In this document: piece after piece, positions 28,489 through 37,891 of the stretch | Position numbering within the stretch: the stretch's first letter is position 1 | Layout of the letters: each line of letters begins with the position of its first letter | NCBI GenBank assembly: GCA_005787685.1 | Contig: SYAC01000001.1 | Coordinates: 62,001-126,000 of the forward strand | DNA from: Planctomycetia bacterium | GTDB lineage: Bacteria > Planctomycetota > Phycisphaerae > Phycisphaerales > SM1A02 | Length of the DNA: 64,000 nt | Direction of reading: 5' to 3' | Notes under the pieces: model-generated | What the model saw: only the letters and a program-made list of their open reading frames with translations | Told to the model about the DNA's origin: nothing | The model's database searches: none | Made by a program: the position numbers and the translations under genes

Positions 28489-30422
28489 GCCAACAAAACA
28501 CCAACGACCCATGCCCCTGCGGTAGCGGCCGCAAAGCCAAAAATTGCTGCCAGCGCCCTGCGGTGCCAAAGGGACGCAGCCCCGTGGTGCAATTTCCGCC
28601 TGTACTTGGGCAGCCCGCACGAACGCTGCCTATTGCAAATGCGACAAAAATTGCACAACACTTTCACGCCATCAACGATTTGGAAACTGCGGCAAAATTA
28701 TTTCGCCTCATTCTGAACGCGGACGCGGAATTTGACGAGGCGCGCTTTTACTATGGACTCTTGCTGCATGAAACCGGCCAGAGCGATGCGGGAATTGAGT
28801 TAATGAAGCAGACATGCGCTCATAACACAACCAATGCCAACTATCACATGCGCCTTGGAATAGTATTTGATGAGCGCCATGATGGACCAGGATCGCTGGT
28901 CTACTTTCGCGCTGCGCACGCCATTCAAGCAACCGCGGGTAGTTGGTACAACATGGGAGTCAGTTTATTGAACATGCACATACTTGATGAAGCCGAGCAA
29001 TGCTTTCGCAAGGCGGTACTCTTCTATCCCGCCAATCAATCAATCTCAGCCATGAGCAACTTGGCAAGCGCCTTGTACAAGCAGGGGAAAGTTGTGGAGG
29101 CACTGAATTATTACAAATTGGCCTATGAATTAAATCCGCAGGATGAAATGCTTCACAGCAACTATCTTTTCGTTTCGAATTTTGTGTCACACCCCGACCC
29201 TACAAAATTATTGCTCGAGCATAAAAAATACGCGGAAAAGTTCGAGGCTCCCGTATTTACAAAGACTCATGAAGCCAAACTTGCCATGTCGGTTTTACAG
29301 CGTGATCCAAATCGTCGTTTGCGCATTGGGTACCTATCACCAGATTTTCGCCAGCATTCTGTGGCTCACTTTATTGAGCCCGTGCTTGCTGAACATGATC
29401 AAAGTAAGTTTGAACTGTACGCCTACTACTATCATGTGACCAATGATGCGACGACAGATCGCATACGCGCAGTTGTCCCACATTGGCGAAATATTGTTGG
29501 ACAACCCGACGACCATGTGGCGAAGATGGTGGGCGAAGATGAAATTGATATTTTTGTCGACCTGGCCGGTCACGCTGGATTGAATCGGCTGAAAGTATTT
29601 GCGCGCAAACCCGCGCCAGTGCAAGTGACTTGGCTTGGCTACCCCAACACGACGGGCTTGTCGAGCATGGATTACCGAATCACCGACGCGCTTTCAGATC
29701 CGCCTGGGAAGACCGAGGCATTTCACACCGAGACTTTGGTGCGACTACCCGAATGTTTTTCATGCTTCAAGGCGCCTCTTGAAACTCCAGATATTGGTCC
29801 GTTGCCCGCGCACGCGTGCGGCCACATCACATTTGGCAGTTTCAACATGTTCAGCAAAATGACTCCCGATGTGCTGGCCACTTGGTCGCGCATTTTGTTG
29901 CGCGTGCCCAATTCAAAGATATTGATCAAATATCAAGGTATGGATTCGCAATATATGCTCGATCTGATTCCAAATATTTTTTATGGCCATGGCGTTGCCA
30001 AGGAACGCGTTGAAATATTGGGACGCGACAGCTCGCATGCTCAACATCTGAGCCGTTACAACTCCATTGATATTGCGCTTGATCCATTTCCATATAACGG
30101 AACCACAACCACATGCGATGCGTTGTGGATGGGCGTACCCGTCATCACGCTTGAAGGGAATACCCATGTCAGCCGCGTGGGCGTGAGTCAGCTGAACAAC
30201 ATGGGCTTACAGAATTTGATCGGGCAGAACACCGATGCGTATGTGGAAATTGCTGTTGGGCTTGCCAATGATCTACCGCGAGTTGCGCAACTACGCGCCA
30301 CCTTGCGTCAACGCATGGCGTCTTCACCATTAAATAATGTCCCCCGCTTCACGCGTTTTTTAGAGAGCGCGTATACCGACATGTGGTCACGCTACATAGA
30401 AAAAATCACAGCCAGCGCTTAA
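28485..30422 (+). CDS. SEC-C/TPR/GT41 O-GlcNAc transferase-like protein, copy 5
   Basis: The ATG at 28485 overlaps the copy-4 stop (ATGA). The N-terminus NDPCPCGSGRKAKNCCQRP is a complete SEC-C motif. TPR region about 45-260, then GT41 with RIGYLSPDFRQHSVAHFIEP, DEIDIFVDLAGHAGLNRL, IKYQGMDS and DPFPYNGTTTTCDALWMGVP. All expected donor-site residues are present. It is the last intact member of the coupled series; the region after it is convergent with inverted copy 6. Bacterial GT41 proteins are known from several phyla, but the targets of this type are unknown. Confidence 0.9.
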   Translation: MSQQNTNDPCPCGSGRKAKNCCQRPAVPKGRSPVVQFPPVLGQPARTLPIANATKIAQHFHAINDLETAAKLFRLILNADAEFDEARFYYGLLLHETGQSDAGIELMKQTCAHNTTNANYHMRLGIVFDERHDGPGSLVYFRAAHAIQATAGSWYNMGVSLLNMHILDEAEQCFRKAVLFYPANQSISAMSNLASALYKQGKVVEALNYYKLAYELNPQDEMLHSNYLFVSNFVSHPDPTKLLLEHKKYAEKFEAPVFTKTHEAKLAMSVLQRDPNRRLRIGYLSPDFRQHSVAHFIEPVLAEHDQSKFELYAYYYHVTNDATTDRIRAVVPHWRNIVGQPDDHVAKMVGEDEIDIFVDLAGHAGLNRLKVFARKPAPVQVTWLGYPNTTGLSSMDYRITDALSDPPGKTEAFHTETLVRLPECFSCFKAPLETPDIGPLPAHACGHITFGSFNMFSKMTPDVLATWSRILLRVPNSKILIKYQGMDSQYMLDLIPNIFYGHGVAKERVEILGRDSSHAQHLSRYNSIDIALDPFPYNGTTTTCDALWMGVPVITLEGNTHVSRVGVSQLNNMGLQNLIGQNTDAYVEIAVGLANDLPRVAQLRATLRQRMASSPLNNVPRFTRFLESAYTDMWSRYIEKITASA

Positions 30423-30530
30423 AGCGAACGAGTGGGACACTCCTAGATACAAAGCGAAGTGTTCAGACAGGCCTCCGGCAGAGCCCTCCTGCATGCAATG
30501 CATAGCATGTACTTGGTACGCCAATGCGAC

Positions 30531-32385
30531 TTATTTTTGAACGCGCGCGCTCCACATACTTTCGTATGCCCGCTCCAAATTGCGCGTAAAACGCTCCACA
30601 TTCATCAGCGGCGAGTCTGACATGCGTTGACGCATGCCCGCGCGCAGCAAGGCAAGTTTTCCCACATTGCCCGCCAAAGTTACGGCAATATCAACATATT
30701 CGACTTTGTTTTTCGCGATCAATTCAGGCAATCCCAAATTACTCATCTGGCTCACGCCCACGCGGCTGACATGGCTGGTGCCCTCAAGAGTGACCACCGG
30801 AACACCCATCCATAACGCGTCCAGTGTTGTCGTGGTTCCGTTATATGGAAATGGATCAAGCGCAATATCAATGGAGTTGTAGCGCTCCATGTGTTCAACA
30901 TGTAAGGGATCATCGCCTTGAATGCGCAGCTGCGACATAAGCACGCCATAAGTCATGAAATCATGCTGGATTTTGTGCGTCATTTGCGCGCTTTCTAAAT
31001 CCTTGTACTTTAAATACAAAGTGGCGGTGGGAATACGATTCAGAATTTGGGCCCATGTCTTGATTACTTCTGGAGTGAGCTTGGCAAAGTTATTAAAAGA
31101 GCCAAATGTAATCCGACCCGCGCGCGCGGCATGAAGCGGAGCGACGGCTGGGGCGTCCGTAGGCGGGCTATAGCACGAAAAACATTCCGGCAAGCGATGC
31201 AACTTCTCGGTATAAAATGCGTCGGTCATTCCAGGCGGATCTGCAAAGGCGTCGGTGATTCGATAATCCATGGTCGACAAACCCGTGGTGTTGGGGTACC
31301 CCAGCCAAGTCACTTGAACCGGAGCAAGTTTGCGCGCAAATGCTGGCAAGCGATTGGTGACGGTGTGTCCAGCAAGATCAACCAAAATATCAACGCCGTC
31401 GATACGAATCATGTCTGCAATTGCATCGTCTGATTTTGCAACAAGACTACGCTAATTTGGAACTAAGCCCTTGATGTGGTTAGTCATATTGTCGACCAAG
31501 GTGTGGTGGTAGTAAGCAAACAATTGAAACTTGTTTCGATCGTGCGCGGCAAGAACTGGCTCAATAAAATGCGCCACAGCGTGCTGGCGAAAGTCGCTTG
31601 AAACATATCCAATGCGAAGCGGTCTTTGTGCGTTGGTGGCGGAAATATTAGGGACCGCAGATTGCGGCGTCACGGATTTGGCGGCAGCGCGTTCATGAAG
31701 CTCGCCAAACTTTTTGTGTTCAGCAAATATCTCCTGCAAGTTTGGAACGGATTGGTAATTCAAGGCGTACAAATAATTGCTGTAAATAAAATACTTCTCG
31801 GGCGCAATCTGCATCGCCAATTTATATTGATCAGCGGCTTCTTTTGCCATGCCGATCGCCAATAGTTGGTTGCCGCGGTTATTCAACGCCACAGCATTCG
31901 TTTCCTTTTCACAAATCATATTTAAGCTAAGCGATACATCGCTGAAATTCAGACTTGATACATCTTTGAACCAATCAAATGGCGCCTGAGAGGCGATTTT
32001 TCTGAAACCATTCATATCGAGCATGTTTGCAATCAATTCAAATGTCCAAGCCGTCCGATGGAAATCTTGATCATCCAATTGTTGGCCATATAAAAGTGTT
32101 TGCAGTTGATAACGATGAAGTGTTTCAAGTGGGGCGTCGGCAAACAATTTCGCGATGTTTTCCAAGTTGGGAACGCACAGACGCAAAATTCCACCAGGAA
32201 TAAGGACGCGGAAGGCCTCCATGAGCGCCGCGGACATCTCCCGCCGAAATCCAAATCGCTGATAGACAAACACCGCGTAAATTTCTGAAACGGTTTGATT
32301 GGCGAACATGGAAAGATCGCTTCCGTCACCAACGACATCCACGCCCGGCTGTGCGATTCGGTTCATCAAGGTCCAGCCAGCCTTA
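30531..32385 (-). pseudogene. Inverted methyltransferase-TPR-GT41 fusion (copy 6), truncated and interrupted by TAG
   Basis: From about 32385 down, the minus strand encodes KAGWTLMNRIAQPGVDVVGD and a methyltransferase domain like the gene at 22.2 kb, then one or two TPRs (AVALNNRGNQLLAIGMAKEA) and a GT41 domain with RIGYVSSDFRQHAVAHFIEP. An in-frame TAG at 31452-31454 stands where the paralogues have Trp (VPHWR, SNWRQ), a TGG to TAG change. Beyond it the frame continues to 30531 with DPFPYNGTTTTLDALWMGVP. The N-terminal motif LHLGG is cut off at the junction with copy 7. It may still yield the methyltransferase part. Confidence 0.85.
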
Positions 32386-33509
32386 CCACAGCGTCCGCTT
32401 CGAATTGGCTATGTGTCGTCAGACTTTAAGCAACATTCAGTGGCGCATTTTATTGAGCCTGTGCTGGGGGCGCACAATACAAGTAAATTTGAAGTGTTCT
32501 GCTATTCCAATGATTTTGTTGTGGACCAAGTCACAGAGCGAATTCAAAAGTAATCCGCACATTGGCGCATGATTGCGAATCAATCCGATGAATGAGTGGA
32601 GCAACAAATTCGTGACGACGGGATTGACATTCTTGTGGACTTGGCTGGGCACACTCCGCAAAATAGACTCATGGTGTTCGCGTGTAAGCCCGCGGCAATC
32701 CAAATGACATGGTTGGGCTATCCCAACACCGCCGGCCTCACAAGCATGGATTACAGAATCACCGACGGGCTTGCAGATCCGCTTGGTGAAACCCAAGCGT
32801 TTCACACCGAAAAACTCTATCGACTGCCCGAAAGCTTTTCGTGCTTCATGCCCCCGCTAGGTTGTTCCCCTGTGGGCGCGCCGCCATCGCTTGCAACCGG
32901 CCACATTACATTCGGCTCCTTCAACAACGCGCAAAAAATCACGCGTGATGTTGTCACACTGTGGTCAAGCATTCTTATGCGTGTTCCACACTCGCGTCTT
33001 GTTCTGAAATATCAGGGTCTTGATTCGCCATATATGAGTGCGCTACTTCGTGGACAATTTTCAACCACGACATTTCGACGGAGCGGTTGGACATTCTTGG
33101 CAAGGACCTATCGCAAGTTGACCATATGAATCGCTATCACCACATCGATATTGGTCTTGATCCATTTCCGTACAACGGCACAACAACAACAACAACAACA
33201 ATAACATGCGACGCCCTATGGATGGGAGTTCCAGTTGTGGTGCTTGCTGGCAACACGCATGTCAGCCGAGTAGGCGTAAGTCAAATGCAAAAGCTTGGGT
33301 TGCCCCAACTGATAGCTGGAGATGAGAATGAATATGTGCGAATTGCGACCGAACTTGCGGGTAATGCCAAACAACTCGCAGCGTTGCGCTCTGACATGCG
33401 CGCTCGCATGAGCCAGTCGCCACTGACTCATGTGACACGCTTCACGCGAAATTTGGAAGCCGAGTATCAAGACATGTGGCTTCAACAAACCACGACGCCA
33501 GTGAGTTGA
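32386..33509 (+). pseudogene. GT41 copy 7, N-terminally truncated with two stops and a frameshift
   Basis: The homology starts abruptly at LPQRPLRIGYVSSDFKQHSV, with no TPR or SEC-C region; the bases before 32386 are the antisense of copy 6. In-frame stops lie at 32551-32553 (TAA) and 32593-32595 (TGA). A TTTT run at 33058-33061, where five T would keep the frame, shifts the reading, after which LDILGKDLSQVDHMNRYHHI continues to 33509. The donor loop carries extra threonines from an expanded ACA repeat. It is non-functional as sequenced. Confidence 0.88.
33180..33206 (+). repeat. ACA trinucleotide expansion in GT41 copy 7
   Basis: Seven ACA units followed by ATA-ACA encode eight threonines and an isoleucine in the donor-binding loop (NGTTTTTTTIT), where intact copies have NGTTTT. 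The insertion is 12 to 15 bases, in frame, and sits in a pseudogene. Confidence 0.8.
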
Positions 33510-33545
33510 TTGTCATAAATTAAATCATTGGATGATGCAATAAAT

Positions 33546-34661
33546 TTACCGGCACGGTCCCAAGTTTAAAAGAACAAGCGACAAATCAGCCGCATCCGTG
33601 GTGCCATCGCCACTTAAGTCATAGGCGCCTGGTTCACCCCAATTCAGCAGCATAAGACTGGCATCCGCTGCGTCCACGTACAGATCCTGGTTCACATCAC
33701 CAACACATAATGAAACAAATCCGCCAATACCAACGCATCCAAGATCGGCTGGCATAATTCCAGGCGTGGCGAAGTTAACCACGCAACCCACTTCAATTGT
33801 CTCACCAGGCAGAATGCGCGCGTTGTAGTCCGCGTTGGTTATAACATAACGCGTTCCAACCTTGCTCTTGATCACGCCATTCCACAAACTGGTGATGTCG
33901 GCGGTCCAATCAAATTCCAAAGTCCAGCTTTCGATGTTCTGATTGGTTTGATTGGTGATGCGAAACGCTGCTTGACCCCCACCATTCCATCCCGATGTGT
34001 ACGCAAAGGCGACGGTAGCGGAAATGACGGGCGGTGGTGATGGATCACCGTAATCAACGCCGCCAAAATCAAGGTCGCTTGTGGAGAAGAATGCCTCATT
34101 GGCTGGATCAATGCGCTGCCAAATAACATACAGAACATGGCGACCAACTCGCGGTGGGAAATTCAGCGTCATGAAATAGTCAAAACCGTTCAGCAGCGCT
34201 GTTTCGCCACCAGGAATTAAAACCAAGTCGCTCCACTGTAACGGCTGTGTTGGGTCGTAGCCCTCCTTGGTGATGTAAGCCTTAAAAAAACTTGGATCAT
34301 GTGGTGTATGCACATGAAATCTGCACAGACGTGGACCAGCAACCATAGCTGTGGCGGGCCAATCGGTGCGGGCCAAATCAAGACCCGCATACTTTGCGCG
34401 GCCCGCGCCGGGCAACTTGCCATTTGGAATCAACGCTTGATAGTCGTAATTGGGTACGCGCAAGTTCACCTCGTCCCAGTCATAGAACGCCTGGGTTCCC
34501 GCCACGGCGACAGCGGCGCGACCAGCGGCGCTGCTTGGATTTTCAGGATTTTCTAGATACACCTGATATGAACGACTGATCGGATCAGCCATGGATCCGT
34601 GACCCAGCGCGCTCAGTGAACAAAGTGTCAGGGTTACAAGTGAAATTAAAAAATTTTTCAT
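33546..34661 (-). CDS. Secreted AA10 lytic polysaccharide monooxygenase with CBM2-like and dockerin modules
   Basis: The signal peptide MKNFLISLVTLTLCSLSALG is followed directly by HGSM, so maturation exposes the N-terminal histidine of the copper brace. The second brace histidine is in CRFHVHTPHDPSFF, close to the chitin-active AA10 consensus. Residues 21-205 are AA10, about 215-310 a CBM2-like module (SWTLEFDWTADITSLWNG) and the last 50 a dockerin (GDVNQDLYVDAADAS and DLSGDGTTDAADLS) ending in NLGPCR. It would oxidatively cut chitin or cellulose and assist the GH18 and GH5 enzymes. GGTAAT before the ATG is a weak ribosome site. Confidence 0.92.
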   Translation of the reverse strand: MKNFLISLVTLTLCSLSALGHGSMADPISRSYQVYLENPENPSSAAGRAAVAVAGTQAFYDWDEVNLRVPNYDYQALIPNGKLPGAGRAKYAGLDLARTDWPATAMVAGPRLCRFHVHTPHDPSFFKAYITKEGYDPTQPLQWSDLVLIPGGETALLNGFDYFMTLNFPPRVGRHVLYVIWQRIDPANEAFFSTSDLDFGGVDYGDPSPPPVISATVAFAYTSGWNGGGQAAFRITNQTNQNIESWTLEFDWTADITSLWNGVIKSKVGTRYVITNADYNARILPGETIEVGCVVNFATPGIMPADLGCVGIGGFVSLCVGDVNQDLYVDAADASLMLLNWGEPGAYDLSGDGTTDAADLSLVLLNLGPCR

Positions 34662-35194
34662 TGATATTACCTTTCAAATTGAATTCAAAACTGTGGTCCA
34701 TATGAAAGAGGAACAACTGGCATATCACTGGGATCAAGATCATGCTGCAATCAATCGCTCTGAGTCAAACGCAAGCTACTTACGTCCGATGAGTTTCCGA
34801 TTGCATACAAGCCGACAATTAACCTACGACCCGTTTGCTCAAATTGTTGCTTGAAAAAAATAAAATTTTTAATGAGATCTAAAACTGTCGTGCGGCGAAG
34901 ATCCGCACTCTGTTTATATCGCTATCTAAAAAAAACTGATGCGAATACGTCCGCAAACTTCATGGTGACTGATTGAAATCTAAATTCTCTTTGGGGCATA
35001 GGTCTTCGCATGAGTTTGGATTTCCAAAATGGAGGCTGAGTTATCATGCCAAGTTTCGGTCACAAGGAGTCCTTGACCTTGGATGCGCTATCGGTTGCGA
35101 ATGCAACGACTTCCTCATCAAGATCGTGCGCGAACTGAAAATGGTTCCCGCGTTCGTAGCCACCCGCGACTTCGAAAGCGCGTGCCCGAAGTCC
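34662..35194 (-). other. AT-rich intergenic region before the AA10 gene
   Basis: About 530 bp separate the AA10 start from the GH5 stop codon. The first 300 bp are AT-rich with no coding signal and probably hold the AA10 promoter. The last ~120 bp have clearly different, GC-rich third-position codon usage and resemble a transposase fragment (listed separately). No terminator with a T-run was found behind the GH5 gene. Confidence 0.5.
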
Positions 35195-35220
35195 CTAAGA
35201 CTGACCACGCCACACTTTGA
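35100..35220 (+). mobile_element. Possible IS5/IS1182-type transposase remnant
   Basis: On the plus strand the frame reads NDFLIKIVRELKMVPAFVAT, then SLRLTTPHFD, which loosely follows the IS1182/IS5 transposase pattern DFV-ELR---VTPHVAQN ... GRTTRH-GY. Codon choice (TTC CTC ATC AAG ATC GTG CGC) is unlike neighbouring genes. The piece overlaps the GH5 stop codon region and has no inverted repeats or start. Resemblance is weak and only a database search could decide. Confidence 0.3.
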
Positions 35221-37791
35221 TATTCGCCCACTTGGATTGCATCAAGGAACTCGAATTACTCTGTTCATATACGCCACACTTGAAATAGTAAGTTGACGGC
35301 CCTCGGTCGGCTTCTGAGCGAACAAATGTTCCATTGAGATAAATCGAAATGGTGTGCGCATTGGCGTCATGAATCACATTGACATGAATCCAAGTGTCAT
35401 GAATATTATTCATGATGGGCGTGGTGTAGTAGCACAACGACCCGTTATAGACCCGCAACTGGCAGGAAGTGGATGAGGCGCTACCGCCGAATACCTGCAT
35501 GACTGCAGCGCCTGTGGTGCCTGCGGGTACAAAGAGATCGCCTTCAAATTGCCAAACTCCGCTGATGTAATTATTGGAAATGCGCATCTCAGTGCGCGGC
35601 TTTGTGGTGTTGCCCACCTGGAATGGTTGATCTGTGTTGTACACCTTGAAATCATGGCTGCCATTGACCAGTGAGTAGCGCTCGCTCAAATCCAAATCGT
35701 GGGGAGACTGAATGGAATACGTGAAAGGCTCTTGCGTGAAACCATCCGTCGGTGCAGATAATGGATTTGAAACACATGGTCCCCATGAAAGAATAACAAT
35801 TGATAAATCACCGCTATCAATGACACCATTGCCATCAAGGTCATACTCCGATGCTTGACCCCAATTCAAAAGCAAGTCGCTCACATCGGATGCGTCCACT
35901 ATTCCATCGAGATTGACATCTGCCTGGCATTCGCGGGGCGCGGGTGTAATAGTTGCGACCGCGGTCGCATCAGCAAGTGTTGCCCCAAGAACGCTAGACA
36001 ACTGCACGGTAAATTGCTTCTCGGTTGTTGTCGCTTGGTTTGGAATGGCGACGGTGATAAATAGTGTAGTTTCACCCGGAGCGAACGAAAGCGTACCCGA
36101 GGACTTGGTGTAATTTATTCCAGCGATCGCGGTTTGGTTGGCGGTTGTGTATGCAACAGTGACTGGGACCGTAGTCGCTGCAGACAATCTCACGGAAATG
36201 TTCATGTATTGCGGCGCGGCGCCAACACTTCCATCGCCAAGCGAAGGCGCCAAACTGGCTTGTAAATAAGCTATTTTGCTTGCGTTCACCGTCGTCCAAT
36301 CATCGTTCAGAATACCCCCTGTATCGCCACTGTTTGGATTCATGCACCAAAATGTCCAACTCATTCCAAGTTTGCCAGCGGCTAAATCGTTGGTGCCGTT
36401 CAAATCAAAGTCGCCGTTCATGTAGTCGGTTAATTTGTCCAGCCACACTTGATCGCTGGTGGTGGCTAACTTGCTTCCAAACTCACCAATAAGAATTGGT
36501 GCGATGTTATTTTTGTAAATGAAGCCCCAATGCGAATTCCAAACATCGTCCATGTTATTTGGATAGGTCGCGTCGGAAAACCAAGTCTGTGCATATACAC
36601 TGCTTGGATATTCATGGGGCGAATACACCAATTTGTTATTCACCGAAAGTACAATTGGAAACGCGGCTGCACCCTTCAGGTTGCCACCCCACCATGTAGT
36701 TTGATTGTTGTATCTCTCAACTCCTTCAACAAGAATAAGCCAGTTGGGATTGGCCGCAAGGATGGCATTGCCACAGCGCTCAGCGGCCTTGTTCCAATCT
36801 GTGGCCGGTGAACTATTGCCCCAAGTCGCGGTCTTTTTGGGCTCGTTAAATAGATCGGCGCCAATCACCGTGGAGTTACCTGCGTATCGTTGCGCCAACA
36901 TGACCCAATCAGAAATCCAGCGCGCCTCCGTGTAGTACGCGTCGCCAGGTATGTACCACACATCTTCACCAATGAAGTTGTCGGCCTTGGCGCTGTGACG
37001 ATCCAGGAATACACGCAAGCCAATTTGCCCGCAGTACTGAATCACTTTGTCCATGCACTGAAGTGGAGTGAGCCCTTGCAAGTCCGGATTTTGAGCGAAG
37101 TTAATACTGCTGGTGCTAGCGCCCGCGGCCAACATTTCATTGCAATAGGGAATACGAAGCGTGTTCAATCCAAGCGACTTCACTTGATCTAGAACGGATT
37201 TATATCCACGCGTCCATAAGCCATGGAACACCTTATTGCTTGTTTCAAATCCAAACCAATTCACGCCAGTAATGCGTGCTGGATTTCCGTTGGCATCAAT
37301 AATTTGATTGCCAAATGTGGAAAAATATCCATCCGCCGTATTGGTGCTATCGCTTACGACTGCCAGAGTAATGGTGGCGTCATCAATCACCATGCTTGGC
37401 ACAATCACCGTGCCGCCACCTCCACCAGTATCACCGCCTCCAATTCCGTTTAGTGTGATGGCTGTTGGCAATACGCCCGCGATTGCATAGTTGGCGACGC
37501 AGCCAACATAGATCGAGGCGCCAGGCGCAATGGTGGCGTTGTAATCGGCGTTCATGATCTTGTAGTTATTTCCAAGATGCGACACAACCGTTCCGTTCCA
37601 CAAACTAGTGATGTCCGCGTTCCAATCAAATTCCAAAGTCCAACCCTGGATGGTCTGGCTCGTTTCATTCGTGAAATAAAAACGGCCCTCGCCACCACCA
37701 GCCCATTGATTGGTGAAGGTGAAAGTAGCTGCGTGTGTAGTGGCGGCTGCTAAAAAAATACATGTGAAAAAAAAATGAATATTACTTTCAT
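35195..37791 (-). CDS. Secreted GH5 glucanase with CBM2-like, Calx-beta-like, dockerin and C-terminal lectin-like domains; start region frameshifted
   Basis: With one base restored in a T9 tract, the protein would start at 37791 with a signal peptide MKVIFIFFFTCIFLAAATTH and have 865 residues. Domains: CBM2-like about 22-110 (LEFDWNADITSLWNG), Gly-rich linker, GH5 about 150-500 with acid/base Glu in GADLFNEP and nucleophile Glu in LIGEFGS, Calx-beta-like about 520-620, dockerin about 620-675 (DVNLDGIVDASD, DLDGNGVIDSGD) and a beta-jellyroll C-terminus (KPRTEMRISNNY, VMQVFGG) like alginate/glucuronan-lyase or lectin folds. As sequenced, the ATG frame stops after about 13 codons, and the main frame has a first standard start at 37636, inside the CBM. 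It may be a sequencing error, decay or slippage. Confidence 0.85.
37767..37775 (-). repeat. T9 homopolymer in GH5 signal-peptide codons
   Basis: Nine consecutive T on the coding (minus) strand follow ATG AAA GTA ATA TTC A. Ten T would join the start codon and signal peptide to the main frame. It is a classic position for slippage or for a homopolymer miscount. Confidence 0.85.
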
Positions 37792-37891
37792 AAAATATCC
37801 TTTATTGAAGGCAGAAATCATCAAACAACATAGCACTTGGATAATGAACCTACGAGATTGATGCTGGGGATGTTGCTTCTATTAAAAAATA

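Noticed and set aside
17547-32595. Several in-frame TAG codons suggested reassignment of TAG to an amino acid
   Set aside because: Intact genes such as ndh (20151-20153) end in TAG with nothing homologous beyond, and the interrupted genes also carry TGA, TAA and frameshifts. Decay explains the set better than a recoded genetic code.
20237-33509. Array of similar sequences considered as a possible CRISPR or satellite repeat
   Set aside because: The repeat unit is about 1.9 kb and codes for TPR-GT41 proteins; there are no short regularly spaced repeats.
34973-35296. Plus-strand ORF with VLDLGCAIG, resembling SAM methyltransferase motif I
   Set aside because: Nothing else of a methyltransferase fold follows, the ORF runs antisense into the GH5 gene, and the neighbouring part fits a transposase pattern better.
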